NCBI GenBank assembly: GCA_012184525.1
Contig: WOFQ01000055.1
Coordinates: 62,001-126,000, forward strand
Source of the DNA: Xenoacremonium recifei
Taxonomy: Eukaryota > Ascomycota > Sordariomycetes > Hypocreales > Nectriaceae
Direction: 5' to 3'
DNA: 64,000 bases
Shown: positions 33,947-46,041 of the stretch, piece by piece
Layout of the letters: the number at the start of each line of letters is the position of its first letter
Numbering within the stretch: position 1 is the first letter of the stretch
The notes under the pieces: generated by a model
Database searches by the model: none
What the model saw: the letters and a program-made list of their open reading frames with translations, nothing else
What the model was told of the DNA's origin: nothing
Position numbers and translations under genes: made by a program

Positions 33947-36567
33947 CTAATACCCATCCAAAGCAAAATATCCGTTAAACCCATTGTTCAAGAGCATTCC
34001 TGCAATTCTTAGCCGCTGCATCGGCATTTCGTCCGATCGGTAGGCGTCCTTGGGATCGACGCCAAGCGTCAGACAGATCCCATTAGTTATAGCAAACACG
34101 CCACAGTCCCAGCTGTTGCGCTGGGATGGCGCGTCGTAGTACAGGCGCTTCCATTCTTTGCCATCGAATTTCTCTTCCAGAAAGTCCTTAAGCCATTCCA
34201 TAACAATGCGAACGTACATCGCATGACCGGAGGAATTGAGTGAGTCCATGTGAGCAATGGTGCGTTTGCCGGGTTTAATAACCATGAGAGTCCAGTGGTG
34301 GCTAAGACAGATCGGGATCAGGATGGTTTCGATGTCGAAGAAATTCGTCTTTTGAACGCCAAATCTGCGCATCGTGCGCTGTGTGCCCTTGACGCCATTG
34401 TCCTTGAGGCGCTGAAAGAAGAAAGAACCGAGAGCCAAAACCTTGCGCGTCTGCCGCTTGTAGTCGACAATGCCGGCGGCCGAGTTCACGGCACGGTCGA
34501 GCCAGCTCAGCGCGCCGTTGACAATTTCATCGTTGAGCCATTCCTGGGAAGGGACCACCTTGGCGAAATCATGACGCCTCAGCTCGGTGCCCTCGTTGGT
34601 CTTGGCGAGGACCTCGTGCTCGGAAGCGCTGAGCGTGGCTTGAGCGCGTAACATCCAATATTGGTTCAAGGGTGCCACAAGGGGCTGTGAAATATGGCGA
34701 AGACCACCGGTCTTTGCAAGCCGCTCTGCTTCCTCAAGCCGCGCCTTCTCCTGCTCAGCGCGGCGATTGGCCTCGGCGACAGCCTTGGCAATTTCACGCT
34801 CTTTGCGAGCCACTTCCTCTCGGTGATTGCGGATATCAGCGCGGACGTCATCGCTGATGCCCAGGTCGAGGACATCGCGACGCTTACTATAAGCATCCCA
34901 ATAACCCCCCAAGTCTTGGGGCAGGGAGACGGTGGAGATGTTACTGGGAAACCGGATTGCGGTTTGCTGGTCGACTGTGCGGAATCGTTGAAAGTTGCGT
35001 CGATAGCTAGCACGGGCCCGACTCAGGCTCTTAACCGCGTCGTTTACCCCTACAGGACGGCCGTCCCGGGGCGGAAATGGTCGATTCTTAATCGACCTCA
35101 TCATCTCACTGCCAGAGTGAGATCGTGGCTTCGGACTCTCAATCTTATCTGAGAATCGCACGGCCTTGACCATGCGTGAGGTATTCAGGCGCTTAGCCCG
35201 TTGCTGTCTCTGCTGCTGCCTATGCTTGAGAATAGACTGGGTTGAAACGCCCACTCGGTGGAGAGGGTCATGTCTTGGTTCATCGAATTCGATGCTCTTC
35301 TTCTGCAATCATGGTTAGCTTAGGGCTCACAGCAACATTCCTCGAATATATACGTACGACATTGTTCCCGTCATTAGTGTGAAGAAAGGGGACATTCCTG
35401 AAAAGGGAATGGGTTGTATGGGTACTCGCTAAGGATTTGAGAGATTTGGAGTCCTCCATGTCGGAGTCGGAGTCGAAATCGTCTGGAAAGCTTCCAGGTA
35501 ATGTGTCAGGCTTGGTCTGACTTGCCATGATGGTCGATTGAGACCGATCAGGGTGAGGATACATGCGCAGGACATGCATCTGATACGGTTCGTTCTGGAC
35601 GAAGCTGGGGGGAGGGAGGTCGTGCAAGATGGCGTTGATGTCAAGAACAATGCTGTTGACAAAGTCTTCGTCGAGAGTAGTGTCGACAAGGTGCAGAGAG
35701 CCATCATAGCAGTGACCCGGTGGAAGAACTTGCTTGCAGATTTGGGTGAAGGCCGGAGCAGCGAGCAGTCTTTTGGTGAAAGTCGCGTTCTGAATGTCGT
35801 CGGTAGTGTATCCAAGGTCCAAACGGGCCGGCACACAGTGATGTTGTTTCTTGAGTCTGACGAAGGCACCAACTTCGTAGAGTCGACGAAGATAGACAAA
35901 GGCCTGGCTGAATTTGGAGTAGAAGAGGATGCAAAGATCCAAACTCTCGTCGGTGACATTGTCGCGACCAATAGCTTCAAAAAGTTCAGGAGGGTGGGGT
36001 GCAGTAAGAAGGAGTTCAGAACGAAGCGGCTCCAAGAGTCTGTTCATCTGAGTGCGAGACGGGTGGTCGTCGATTCGACGCCAGATGAGGTTCATGACAT
36101 TGCCAAAGGCCTGGAACTTGGCGACGAGCACCGCCAGCTGCTGGTGGCCAATCCATTCAACCGGGGTTGCAGAGCCATGCTTGTTCTCCTCGAGAAAGAC
36201 TCTAGCTTCAGTGATGAGAGCTGGCTCAGTATGCGCAGAGTGAACTGGGATAAAAGTTAGCGCTGGGTTGATACAGAGGCAGGTAGCTGCGCGCGGACTT
36301 ACAGAAACGATGAACCCGGGCGGTAATGCCACCAACGACAGAATACGCCTTGGCGAACATCTTGGACAGGCGCGGTCTGCCCAACCGCTGTCCCATGGGA
36401 GCACCTGCTCCTTTGAAAATATCTTGATGGCTGTCGTCATCAGCCTGATTGTCTTCAAATACCGCGGAAAGCGGCGGCGATGGGTAGGATTTTGAGACTC
36501 GGAACAGTCCTGCCCGTTCTAGTTCTCGGTAGGAGGGATATGTATTTAAGATCGCGTAACGACCCAT
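33947..36567 (-). CDS. Ulp1-like SUMO protease (C48 cysteine peptidase)
   Basis: Predicted to process SUMO precursors or remove SUMO from proteins. Exons on the minus strand are 36567-36303, 36244-35358 and 35302-33947, introns of 58 and 55 bp, giving 835 aa. The C-terminal ~210 residues form the protease: His 720 in SHHWTLMVI, Asp 737 in AHMDSLNSS and Cys 784 in QRNSWDCGVFAITNG, with the Gln six residues before the Cys. A charged coiled-coil (EEVARKEREIAKAVAEANRR) sits around 560. The N-terminal half is of no known family. The gene's first exon and its catalytic-Cys block recur as broken, inverted copies at 31.3-33.4 kb. Confidence 0.9.
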
Positions 36568-37582
36568 TATACCAAGTAGAAGGTAGGAAAGCACTGGAAC
36601 AGAGATGAAATCGTTATCTTACAGAAAGCGCAGTCGAGACGTGATGCGAGAAGATGATGAAGGAAGAGGAAGAGCGAGGGACAGCAGGGGCCTGCACCGC
36701 GTTTTATGCCCCTCGGCGACCGCGTCGTGTCTGCCTAATCACTGACGCACCGTTATGGCCGTTGACTGGGTGAGATCCGAAGTCGTCCTGGCGTTGAACC
36801 TTCCGCATCAGAACGGTAATCGTTGGCGAGGTCGTGACATCGCTGAAGTTGTAGTGAGGCAGGAGCGCTGAAGTTGAGGAAGGAGCGATGGACAAAGGGT
36901 CGTAAAGTGGGGCTGCGCTAATCCACCTCAAGGTCGCCAGGAGTCCATTTTTTCTGATTGGTTGGTCACTGATGGAATCAATGCGACTGATTTCTGATTG
37001 GTGCGTCAGCCGCAGCTCAGATCCGTCTCGCCAGGGCGACCCGGCAGGCGATCGCGGTGATATGGGAATGTCGCGGCTGTTGAAGCGGACGAACAGTGAC
37101 CGGGGGAGCTAGACGCGGGATTGAGCCACTGTCACGCCGCCGAGACACCGGGGAGATGTCAGCCACAATCTAAAACTGACTTCTTGTTCGCATTCAACGC
37201 TGCAAGTAACATGATCGCGTTCATCACCAGGGAATTCGTGTTTACAAAACGGTCTACTAAAATTCATTGAGCTAGAAGGACGACCCAACTCCAAGACTAT
37301 GGTATTGGCAGCGACTCAAGCGATTGAGTCTTAGTTCTCAAGGCCGTCGTCAAAATACAGTTCTAACCTCACTGCCTCAGGTTGACAAGCACGTGCAGAA
37401 CACGTGCGCACCGCCGTCGCCATCACCCTTGGAGAGCAGACATCAAGGTACCCAACTCCATGACCATGGTATCAGCAGTGACTCAGGCGAGTGAGTCAGA
37501 TCTTAAAGTCGTCGTCAGAATACAGTTCTAGCCTCACTGCCTCAGGTTGACAAGCACGTGCGCACCGCCATCGCCACCATCC
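36568..37582. other. Intergenic region with tandem duplication
   Basis: The first ~700 bp is the likely promoter of the Ulp1-like gene; no coding exon found. The remainder is the duplicated 3' end of the adjacent monooxygenase gene (separate entry). Confidence 0.45.
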
Positions 37583-37613
37583 TTAGAGAGCAGACTTCAA
37601 GGCACCCAAATCC
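37290..37613. repeat. Tandem direct duplication of about 165 bp
   Basis: Copy 1 (about 37290-37456) and copy 2 (about 37458-37613) share long matches, for example ATACAGTTCTA, CCTCACTGCCTCAGGTTGA and GACAAGCACGTGC. Copy 1 has a small extra duplication of ACACGTGC. Copy 2 contains the last codons of the monooxygenase gene; copy 1 is the same stretch placed beyond its stop. Confidence 0.85.
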
Positions 37614-39668
37614 TTGCTGCAAAAGGCAGAAAAATACTCGTTGAGCGCGTCTACAGTCTCGTTGCCCTCAACCAAACGGACGACCACTCCCACATAGCCG
37701 TCAGGCCGCACAACCACCACTCCTCCATGTTCGTCATCGAGACCCAGCTTTGTGTGTGCTGGTGCCTTCGCAGTAGAGGTTTGATGACCCCAGCCGTCGT
37801 CGGCATAGATATGCTCTCGGTAGTCTGCGAGAACACCTGGCACGTCTCTCGCGATCTCAACCTCGCTACGCTTGGCCGCGAAAATCGTGCAGATGGTAAA
37901 GAACATGCTGTGAGGGTTGTGCTTTTCATGGGGTGACACCTTGTCGATGTCTGGCCTCAGATACGTGCCGTAGAATGAACTATTGTCTTTCAATCGGTCC
38001 GCGAAGTCTTTCAAGGCCCGCCTAGTCTTGGCCTTCTTGCCCGCAAAGACAAAGATGCGGAACGCACCATTAAAGGGGACTTCTTGTTCTAGATGCACCA
38101 CATTGGCGTCGATGACTCGAGTCACGTCCGAGGTGGGAAATATGTGTCCCGTAGTGAGGTTCGTGCCCTCTACCTGAAGTAGAGCCGACTTTGCCGGGTG
38201 CGCGTCAGACCAGTTCAGCGCGTTGGGGTGGTAGAACACGCCGTAGCCACTGGTGAACTTGCAACCCTCCTTGAAGGTCCTGATAAACTCATTATCCTCC
38301 TCCTCAGTATCATTTTGCCTCTCGGAGTCCGCTTCGTCACCGTTGACGCCCGGCATTTTGTCGCTGAATAGTTTGGCGTATCGTTTATCGAAGTCGATGA
38401 GCATCTCCGCTACTTCTCTTCGTTCGGGTTCGTACGTTTTGAGGAGGTCGCGGCTGGCGAATCCGGATTCCACCGCATGGATTTTCCAGGCCAGATTTTG
38501 GGCGTCTAGGAAAGCCGTATTCATTCCCTGGCCAGCTTTGGGCTGTCGAATATTAGCTATTTCTCCAACTACGGAGCTTTGAAGGTCGAAGACTAACACT
38601 GTGCGTATGGCAAGCGTCGCCGCCAAGGAACACTCGATGATCCAATGTATATCGATCGGAAATTCCTTGACCGATCGGATACACAGAAAACCATTCGATT
38701 CGTTCCCACTCGATATTATACGGCTTCAAAATCCTCTTTGCGGACTCTTGAACTTCGTCTGCCGTGGCCGTCTTACTGATATCCCAATTTGAATCGTTTA
38801 CGGATGCGATTTGGATGTACAGGCGAACCAGATTGTTCTCTCGAGGGATCACCATTATCGACCCATAGTCGCTATGGATGGTGCATTTCATCTGGTAAAT
38901 ATGAGCACAGCCATTGATTGGCAAACGGCCGAACTGTTCTTACCTTGATATCCGGGAAGTCGGTATGGACAACACCGTCCATGACCCCCCAGACTGAGGA
39001 TATAGGATCTTTGTATCTAAAGCCGATGTCAAGCTTGTTTCTGATGAACGACTTTGCACCCTCTGCTCCAAAGAGATATTTAGCAAATACTGTCTCTCGA
39101 GCTAGGCCATTGACGTGCTCCAGGACCACCTTGACGGGATACTCCGGATTCGGTGACTCGTTGGGCTTGAAATCCTTGATGGTCCATGGACGCTGAATCT
39201 TAGCTCCGTGCGCTTCGATGTCTGTAATGAAGATCCTCTCTATGAAACCTTGATGAAGCAACGTAGTGAAAGGGTACCGCGCGTCAATAGACGATGGACA
39301 GCTAGCCCAGGTCTTAGTGCGGATGATGCCTCGCCCCGATGAGCTCGGCTCCCAAAAGGCGACTTCATATACACGAGCAGGACCGTGCGACATTATGGCT
39401 GACTTGAGCCCCATGTTTCGAAGCAGGTCAAGGGATCGTGGCTGGATTCCATCTGCACGGCCTGTTTGAGTCGGCTCAGGTCGGTTGTCGATGTGCTTGA
39501 TCTTGTATCCCCAACGAGCAAGGCACGTGGATAGCATGAGGCCTGCTGGGCCAGCTCCTACAATGACTACGGGTTACAGATTAGCATTTCCGTACCTGGC
39601 TAAATCACAGTGCGTTCCGGAACCCTGAGCTCACCTATGTCATAGTACGGAGAGTCACGTTCTGGCAT
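37583..39668 (-). CDS. FAD-dependent aromatic monooxygenase (phenol 2-monooxygenase-like)
   Basis: Predicted to hydroxylate a phenolic substrate with NADPH and O2. Minus-strand exons 39668-39635, 39566-38944, 38891-38598 and 38542-37583 give 636 aa with consistent phases. The FAD loop (VIVGAGPAGLM) is split after residue 11 by intron 1. Then comes the substrate-domain start (GRADGIQPRSLDLLRNMGL), the second FAD motif FLGGDACHTHS near residue 309 followed by PKAGQGMNTAFLDAQNLAWK, and a C-terminal thioredoxin-like domain usual in phenol hydroxylases. The cofactor motifs look intact. The substrate cannot be told from sequence; no obvious biosynthetic partner is adjacent. Confidence 0.9.
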
Positions 39669-40869
39669 GGTGTTTTGCGGTATACCGGATGTCGATGGCA
39701 GGACCATTATTCTCAGGAACAGGAATGTCTTGAGGTTGGAGCATCAAATCAAGAGCAAGGTAGGACGAATTATTTATGTGCTGGCACCGGGCCCGGGAAG
39801 TGGTCGGCCGGGGAGCAATCACGATGCCGAGAGCCGCCCCTCAAAGCCGTGATTCACGAGGTCTGAGGCACGAAGAGTCTAGATCTGATCCATCTTGGCA
39901 TTGTCGAGAAGGGCCTCCAAACATGTATTGTCTTGCGGATTTCTGGGTGCTGTCGGAATCTGCTATCGTCGGAAAAGTTGGCATTCCGAGGCAAGTTGGA
40001 GCCGTAATAGTACAGGCCCCGGTCCATGGTGAGGAAATGGGTGGGTATTTCGTCCGGAAGTCACCAATGACACGCCTGAGATGGTTTGCCGCGTTTTGAC
40101 ATGATGTCTACCGACATAGATGAGGGGGTCTTCATGCCTGGATGCGGTAAGGCTGTGGCCGGGAACTGGATCGGCAATCGAGAAGTGTGGGTCGTCCGGG
40201 GAGGCGAAGCTGGGGAAGATGTAGGATCTAAGTCTAAGGAACGGTTAGCCTTGGGACTGCCTGTAGCACGCAAGAGCTTAGCTGTAGCTTGGTAATTACT
40301 TACTCGAATCTGGACGTTGAGGCAGGGATCGCTCGGAATGTCCGGCATGGAAGCCAGGATGCGTTTGTTGTAGCTCGCCGCGGTCCGGCTGTGCTACTTT
40401 TACGATGTTCGGTGCTTGGTTCGGTATTCGTGGCGAACAAACCTGGAAAGGATGAAGAACGCAGGTCCAAGGTTGTTTTTAACGTGCCGGAGTGAGGTGG
40501 TACGCCTTATGCAACCTACCTCTATACTGGAAGGAAGTACCTTGATCTTTCCCCAGATACCAAATGCAGGCTCCAGAAACCCCCTACCCTAGAGCATCTC
40601 GTTGCTAGGAAAGAGCAACTTGACTCTGCGCCTCCCAATAGAGGCCATGATGACGACGCAAGAAGCCTACAGTCATACAGCTGGAGTCACTTATCAACTT
40701 CAATATTGGAACTGTCTTTCACAAACTCTGCTATCCTTGAATTTGATCGATCCAGGCCTGGTCGCCATTTCGCATCATTTGTGCTTGAACACCCCCTCCA
40801 GACGACGACATAGCCTTCTTGAACCTCCACGCGACGTTGATCTTGGTCTTTTTGTATGACTTCCATTCG
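39669..40869. other. Intergenic region
   Basis: About 1.2 kb between two divergent genes. The part from about 40630 has open frames that may contain an upstream exon of the next gene, but I could not join it convincingly. Confidence 0.4.
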
Positions 40870-42168
40870 ATGGCCCTGTTGCGGCACGCAGAGGGAACTA
40901 CAGTACTCTTCCGGCCTTCGTCAAGAGGCGAACTTCCTGCTATCGAACCGACTTTCGATGAAGAAAGTAATGGTTCTCGCGAAACTTCAAGACACAGCAT
41001 CTAGCTAAGGGCTTTTGCAGAATGTCGCAATGTACTTGTGAGATACTGTGCCCATATTCCTCGCAACTACCAGTATCGTGATGGCGTTCGTCTCGTAAGG
41101 GCTGTACCCTTACCAAGACCTACCGTAATCCCCTAATCGAAAGCCGCAGGTCTTTCTTGTCCTACGAGATCATCTTGGGGACGAGTGTCTTGGACTTGCT
41201 GGTGGAGTTCTCTATGAGCTGATCGAAGTTGATTGCCAACACTCAGACGACCCAGGCGCCGCATTTCAACGCTGGAGATACGATCATTTGCGGCGACACG
41301 TGCGCCGGCCCCTAAACCGATTCCCTTATTCTGCTGACGATGACTGCAGGCAGACTTCGAACTTCCTCACGTTCCGCATCTCACGACCGTTGCAACCTCA
41401 ATAGTCCCCACGACTTTGCTGATGAAGTGGAGGAGAGACCACACGGGTCGATATGAGACGAAGCTCTCGGATCACGATACCGGCAGAGAACGCTCATCCA
41501 CCAACGCAAGCTGTATCCGAACAAGAAAGGACTGGGCTATCGAATACACCATGTACGTGTCGTCTAGAGATGGCGGAACCCGTCCGTACCGTCGACTCAG
41601 TGCCGAAGAGTTCCACCAGATGCAGTGGAGTCTCGATATTCCTCACAAGGGCAGGATGATCGGGGAGAAATCGATCGACTGGAGGGACACTACATTGTAT
41701 GATGAACCAGGGAAAGAAGAAAAGCGCAAAAAGGATGCTGCCCATCTCCTGCGAGCCGATTGGGGAAGCTCCAAAAGAAAAGGCCACATACGAGACTTCT
41801 TCAACAAGCTTCGAGTCCGCGACAAACCACCTCTTGTCATTGACAAAATGGGGCTACTGAATGACTCGTCGGGATTCGATGCAACAACATCTTTGCGCGA
41901 CATCCTTAAATCTAAGTCCAACCTTAAGATCAACGAGTGGGAGATACCCAATGCGGCTTTTGCCAGAAAGTTTGGACTTTACGGCGACGGCCGACCGTTG
42001 CCTCCTTCTATCAGAGAGCTCCCTGTCGCCGAAGACAGGGCCTTGGACGTTATCTCTACGTCGGACATGCCAGAGTCCATATACCCATGGAGATTTTTGG
42101 GGCCTTTTACACCACAGTTATGGTTCGACAGCGGTCTTGATTATCGCTGGAAGCGGAAATCAGTGTAG
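40870..42168 (+). CDS. Hypothetical multi-exon protein, 379 aa
   Basis: Family not recognised. Four exons (40870-40966, 41021-41094, 41150-41299, 41350-42168) join in consistent phase across introns of 54, 55 and 50 bp. Three use GTAATG, GTAAGG and GTGCGC donors, the last weak. The translation is coding-like, e.g. CRNVLVRYCAHIPRNYQYRD, then DHLGDECLGLAGGVLYELIE, then a basic and Trp-rich second half (IEYTMYVSSRDGG, EEFHQMQWSLDIPHKG) ending SGLDYRWKRKSV. No signal peptide or membrane segment is apparent. Upstream exons are possible, since the frame is open before the chosen ATG. Confidence 0.55.
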
Positions 42169-42680
42169 GGGTTTGCAATCCTGGTGATTGCCATATCCCG
42201 ACCGTGGAATCTTCGTCTGACCATAATCGACACTTGGGAGATGACCACTCGCGTTTGTTTTTACTTTAAGGCGGGGAAAGGGCAAAAATTTGGCCAATTT
42301 GAGCTGGCTAACTCGAATTTGATAGGATGTCGACTTGGTGATATCGACCGTGATTCACTGACGGAGCCCCTTTTTTGAGCCTGTTAGTTGCCTGGACAGC
42401 ACAACATAACAAGCAATCAATTTATGTCTCTTACCTTCGTCACGGGATCTATCCCTCCCACACAAAATTTAAACCATTCTGATTCACGTAAAAAAATCCG
42501 GGTTCGTGATTGATTATTCTTCATTATAATCAACAACCACCAGCTGGAGCACTGATGAGGCGTCTCAAATATCGCTTGTCATCCGCACAGCATTAGCCAG
42601 TGAGTATCTTGGATGAAGACTTTCTATCGTCAGCTTTGGGCTCCTGCAAATTCTCACGCAAGCATCTTAGCAGAGAGCCG
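42169..42680. other. Intergenic region
   Basis: About 500 bp of AT-richer sequence between two tandem genes, likely the terminator of one and the promoter and leader of the next. A GTGAGT donor at 42600 could start an intron in the 5' leader. Confidence 0.4.
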
Positions 42681-44501
42681 ATGAAGCGCGTCAGCCCGAA
42701 GAAGGACGCGGAACGGCATTCCGACCCGTCCACCTCTTCCCTTACGCCGCTTCGAAGCAACTTCCTGTCCGAATCTCCATCAAGGTCCAGGTCACTGTCG
42801 CCTCGCAAAAGACTGGTCAAGCAACCGTTGCACATTCGGATGAACCTGACGGAATCACAGATGGACAAGATCACCGACGCGTAGGTTCAAATACGATTGA
42901 TCTCAGTGGCATAACATTCGGCTAACTCTAGACAGATTCAGTGCTAAAGTTACAGAGAGTCCTATCAGAACTCACAAGAGAAGCGACACCATGACCTCGA
43001 GGTCTACCCCCAAGCACCGATCATCACACGACCGATCCGATTCCTTGTATGGCCCGTATGGAAGTGAAGACGACGGCGGCGATGTTAATTCGCCGACATT
43101 CTCTGAGCTGATGCCTGGTCGACGAGAAGACAGGATTGATGACCCTTTCGTTGGAAGTTTCTCTGGTCGCCGACAGAAGGCACCACCGCCTCCAATTCAG
43201 ACCGGCAGTACCAGACGCTACCCCTGTGTGCCGCAGCGTGCCGAATTGGAACATGTTCCAGACTCAGTCTCGCCTCTAAGTGGAGTGCAAAGCCGTTTTA
43301 TTGACTCCAAGTACGTGGACGAGGATGACGCCTCGATGTATTCACAGGATGCTCGCTACTCTGGTCAGCGCGTGCCTCCCGACTACCGAGCTCACCAACA
43401 CAATCGATCCCAGCAGCCGGAGCTCAATACAGCGACAATCGAAGCTTACAAACATTGGGGCGAGTATGGAAGCTTCTCCCCTCAACAAGAGCGTATTTCA
43501 GGATCAGGTGGTCCATCCAACCGACTTCGACGATCCAAGAGTACGGCAGAGGGCTTACGACAGACATATGTTACTGACAATGAGCCCCGACCTGCGCCTA
43601 AGCAGCTTGCTACTGCCGCTACTGCCGGCGACGAAACGCCTCTATTCTCCCCGCTTCAGTTTTATTTCAGAGGCCCAGGATACCCGACAGCAAAGAAGGG
43701 CGAAAAGACGTTGATTGGAGACAACGGTTGGCTCGAACGAACAGACAAGCTACAGGACGTCACAAAAAAGACGCCCCAGAAGAAGACTGGGATCATCGAC
43801 AGCATCAAGAAAATCGCCAAGGATATGGTTTGTGTTGCCAGGAAAAGGAAAATAAAAGGACGAGTTTCACTAATAGTCAATAGGCAGAGTTGTCTCACAA
43901 CACTCGACAACCTAAGCAGCCACCCAAGGGGCGTCCAGTGTCCCAAGTTGCCATCTCTCTGAATGCTCGCGAGCAGAGTCTCTTCTATTGCGAGCTTGAG
44001 TTTCACCTCAGCAACGCCCTCAATGAGTACATCACGGTTCAGCTTGACAAAGGTCGCCTGGTTCCGGACAAGTTGAAGAAGGTGGCGGATGCTTGGCATC
44101 ACAAGGGTCGTCCCAAGGTGGTCGGCTTCCGCTACAACCTTGAGACCCAACTCGAGCTCGTGAGCCTGCATATCGACGACTTCCGCTTCTACGGCCGCCG
44201 CCAGGGTGACCCCATCGAGATTGCGGGCTTGCTGCACGCCATGAAGGTCAACTCGCGAGCCATGAGTGTCCGAACCTACTGCCAACCTGACTCTGTCATG
44301 GCCAAGCAGCTCGTCGACGCACAGTCGTTGTTCAAGCTCATTGGTGTACCCGATGCGCAGCAGGTTGCACTCGCCGAAGTGGCACAGTTCTTCAAGGTGA
44401 TTGTCGAACGCGAGCTCGATCGACGGGAGCAGCGGGAGTACGAGGTTCGCCAGACGCGGAATGCGCTGCAGGGACACCCTGACGGTTCTTGGCATGAGTG
44501 A
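42681..44501 (+). CDS. Conserved-looking fungal hypothetical protein, 569 aa
   Basis: No family recognised. Exons 42681-42880, 42936-43827 and 43884-44501 give 569 aa with consistent phases. Residues 1-370 are Ser/Arg/Pro-rich and probably disordered (SPSRSRSLSPRKR near 30, KAPPPPIQTGS near 140), with many potential phosphorylation sites. The last ~205 residues form a compact, highly charged helical domain (NAREQSLFYCELEFHLSNAL, LVPDKLKKVADAWHHKGRPK, VALAEVAQFFKVIVERELDR) with better codon composition. The layout suggests a scaffold or regulatory protein, but that is inference. The start is the first ATG in frame. Confidence 0.7.
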
Positions 44502-45117
44502 GCGAGGTAGCGAGGGGAGGTTTTAGCCAGGGGGTAGAAAGCTGGCTGGCTGGCTTTTTGGAAGGTTTGGAGGGGAAAAGGGATTGCTAGCAGCATGAGG
44601 CCCCCTTAATGCGTAGTCGACGAAGCTTTAATAGCCCATTAGGGGCAGACACTGCTTCACGAGGGGCTTCCTACTTGTACAATGACTAAATAGAGACTTG
44701 CAATGCTTTTGCTTCTAGAAGAAAGATTCTCTTCGCAGACTTGTCGTGTTTCTGTCTTCTCTCGATGCAATGCTGGAGAGAGTCTTCATCAAGGAGTGAC
44801 CTGACGTAGACATCATTCGGATATTCAATCCTAAGTAATTATAACTCATATAAAGTCGACTTGTCTTCTTAAGGCTGATTTAATTGGGCTGCATTCATTT
44901 TCATTACCCGTACAAACAGCACGTAGTCATATCATTCAGAAGTTTAAAAAGGGACATAAATCGCTTTCATTCTTCTCGTTTTAACCAAGAGTAATCCTCC
45001 CAATAATCCTCCCATTATCCAAAGTTATCCAAAGCCAAAGAGAATAGTATAAAAACATAAATGAATACATCAAATTCTGGTGTGGTCATAAATCATCCAG
45101 TCATATCTCCCGCACCA
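44502..45117. other. Convergent intergenic region
   Basis: About 600 bp, AT-rich in its second half, between convergent genes. No feature beyond short ORFs. Confidence 0.45.
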
Positions 45118-46041
45118 CTACTGACGGTACCGATACGTCTCCTCACTGCGGCGCCGCGTCACGCGCTTCTCCTCGTACCGCGGGTCATCGTAGACAAAGT
45201 CGTACTCATCGTCCTCCTCCTCATACCCGCCGCGAGACCGGTCGTCCCGACGGTCCCGACGCCCACCACTCCGGTCTCGCCCGCCTCGGGGACCATCGCG
45301 CGACTCGTACCGCTGCTCGCGCTCCCATACTTGCTGGCGGTTGCGATCACGCTCGCGCGAGTCTTCTACGCGGTTTGCGATGGCGTTGGCACCGAGACCA
45401 CCTGCGACGGCACCCAGGATGGTGCTCACCATGCGCGTGCGGTCGTCGTTGCCGTCGCCGTGGTAGCCTTTCTCCTTGTGGCGGTGGCGTGCCGCTGCAT
45501 CCGAGGCTTCGCGCGCGACGAGACCGCCCACGACGGCACCTAGCAGGCCAGCGCCGATACCCGTCTTGCTGTTGGAGAAATTGTCCTCGACGACGTTACG
45601 GGCGCGGGACATGGGGCTTGGAGAGCGGTCACCGCTGCCACGCTCGCGCTCACGCTCACGGGAACGCTCACGGCGCGCGCGGGCACGATAGTGGCGGCGA
45701 CGATCCTCTTCAGAGTCCGAGTCGGAAGAAGAGGAGTAGCGCGAAGGAGCCCGGCGGACCATGGCAGTGTTGGGAGGCGGGACAGACCGCGGGCGGGCTT
45801 GTGAGGCCGGTGGTTCGAGAGTCATGCGGTCGCGAGGAGGCTGGTAGGTTTCGTCGAGACGAGACGTTGAAGCCGCGAAGGGGGGAGCAACGCCGGCGGG
45901 AGGAGGCGGAGGAGGAGGAGGAGGACCATCATTGCGGTTGGGATTGCCCTGGCCGCCGCCGCCGGAGATGAAGTCGGGAGACTGGTCGCTTCGGCGACGG
46001 GAGTATTCCTCCTCGTACTGGTAGTACTCGCGGGCGGACAT
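45118..46041 (-). CDS. Glycine-zipper, Arg/Ser-rich hypothetical protein
   Basis: Single exon, 307 aa. N-terminus rich in Tyr/Glu/Arg, then a nine-Pro run near residue 40, an acidic Ser patch (SSSSDSDSEEDRRR) and an Arg/Glu-repeat region. Two glycine-zipper hydrophobic segments follow: GIGAGLLGAVVGGLVAREAS near residue 160 and ILGAVAGGLGANAIANRVED near 210, characteristic of the 2TM glycine-zipper type. The C-terminus is Arg/Asp/Gly-rich. The segments could insert in a membrane; function unknown. Arg-rich stretches might bind RNA, but this is speculation. Confidence 0.75.
   Translation of the reverse strand: MSAREYYQYEEEYSRRRSDQSPDFISGGGGQGNPNRNDGPPPPPPPPPAGVAPPFAASTSRLDETYQPPRDRMTLEPPASQARPRSVPPPNTAMVRRAPSRYSSSSDSDSEEDRRRHYRARARRERSRERERERGSGDRSPSPMSRARNVVEDNFSNSKTGIGAGLLGAVVGGLVAREASDAAARHRHKEKGYHGDGNDDRTRMVSTILGAVAGGLGANAIANRVEDSRERDRNRQQVWEREQRYESRDGPRGGRDRSGGRRDRRDDRSRGGYEEEDDEYDFVYDDPRYEEKRVTRRRSEETYRYRQ

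Noticed and set aside
43662..44495. 277-codon minus-strand ORF
   Set aside because: Antisense to the last exons of the 569-aa hypothetical gene, which has better composition and in-phase introns.
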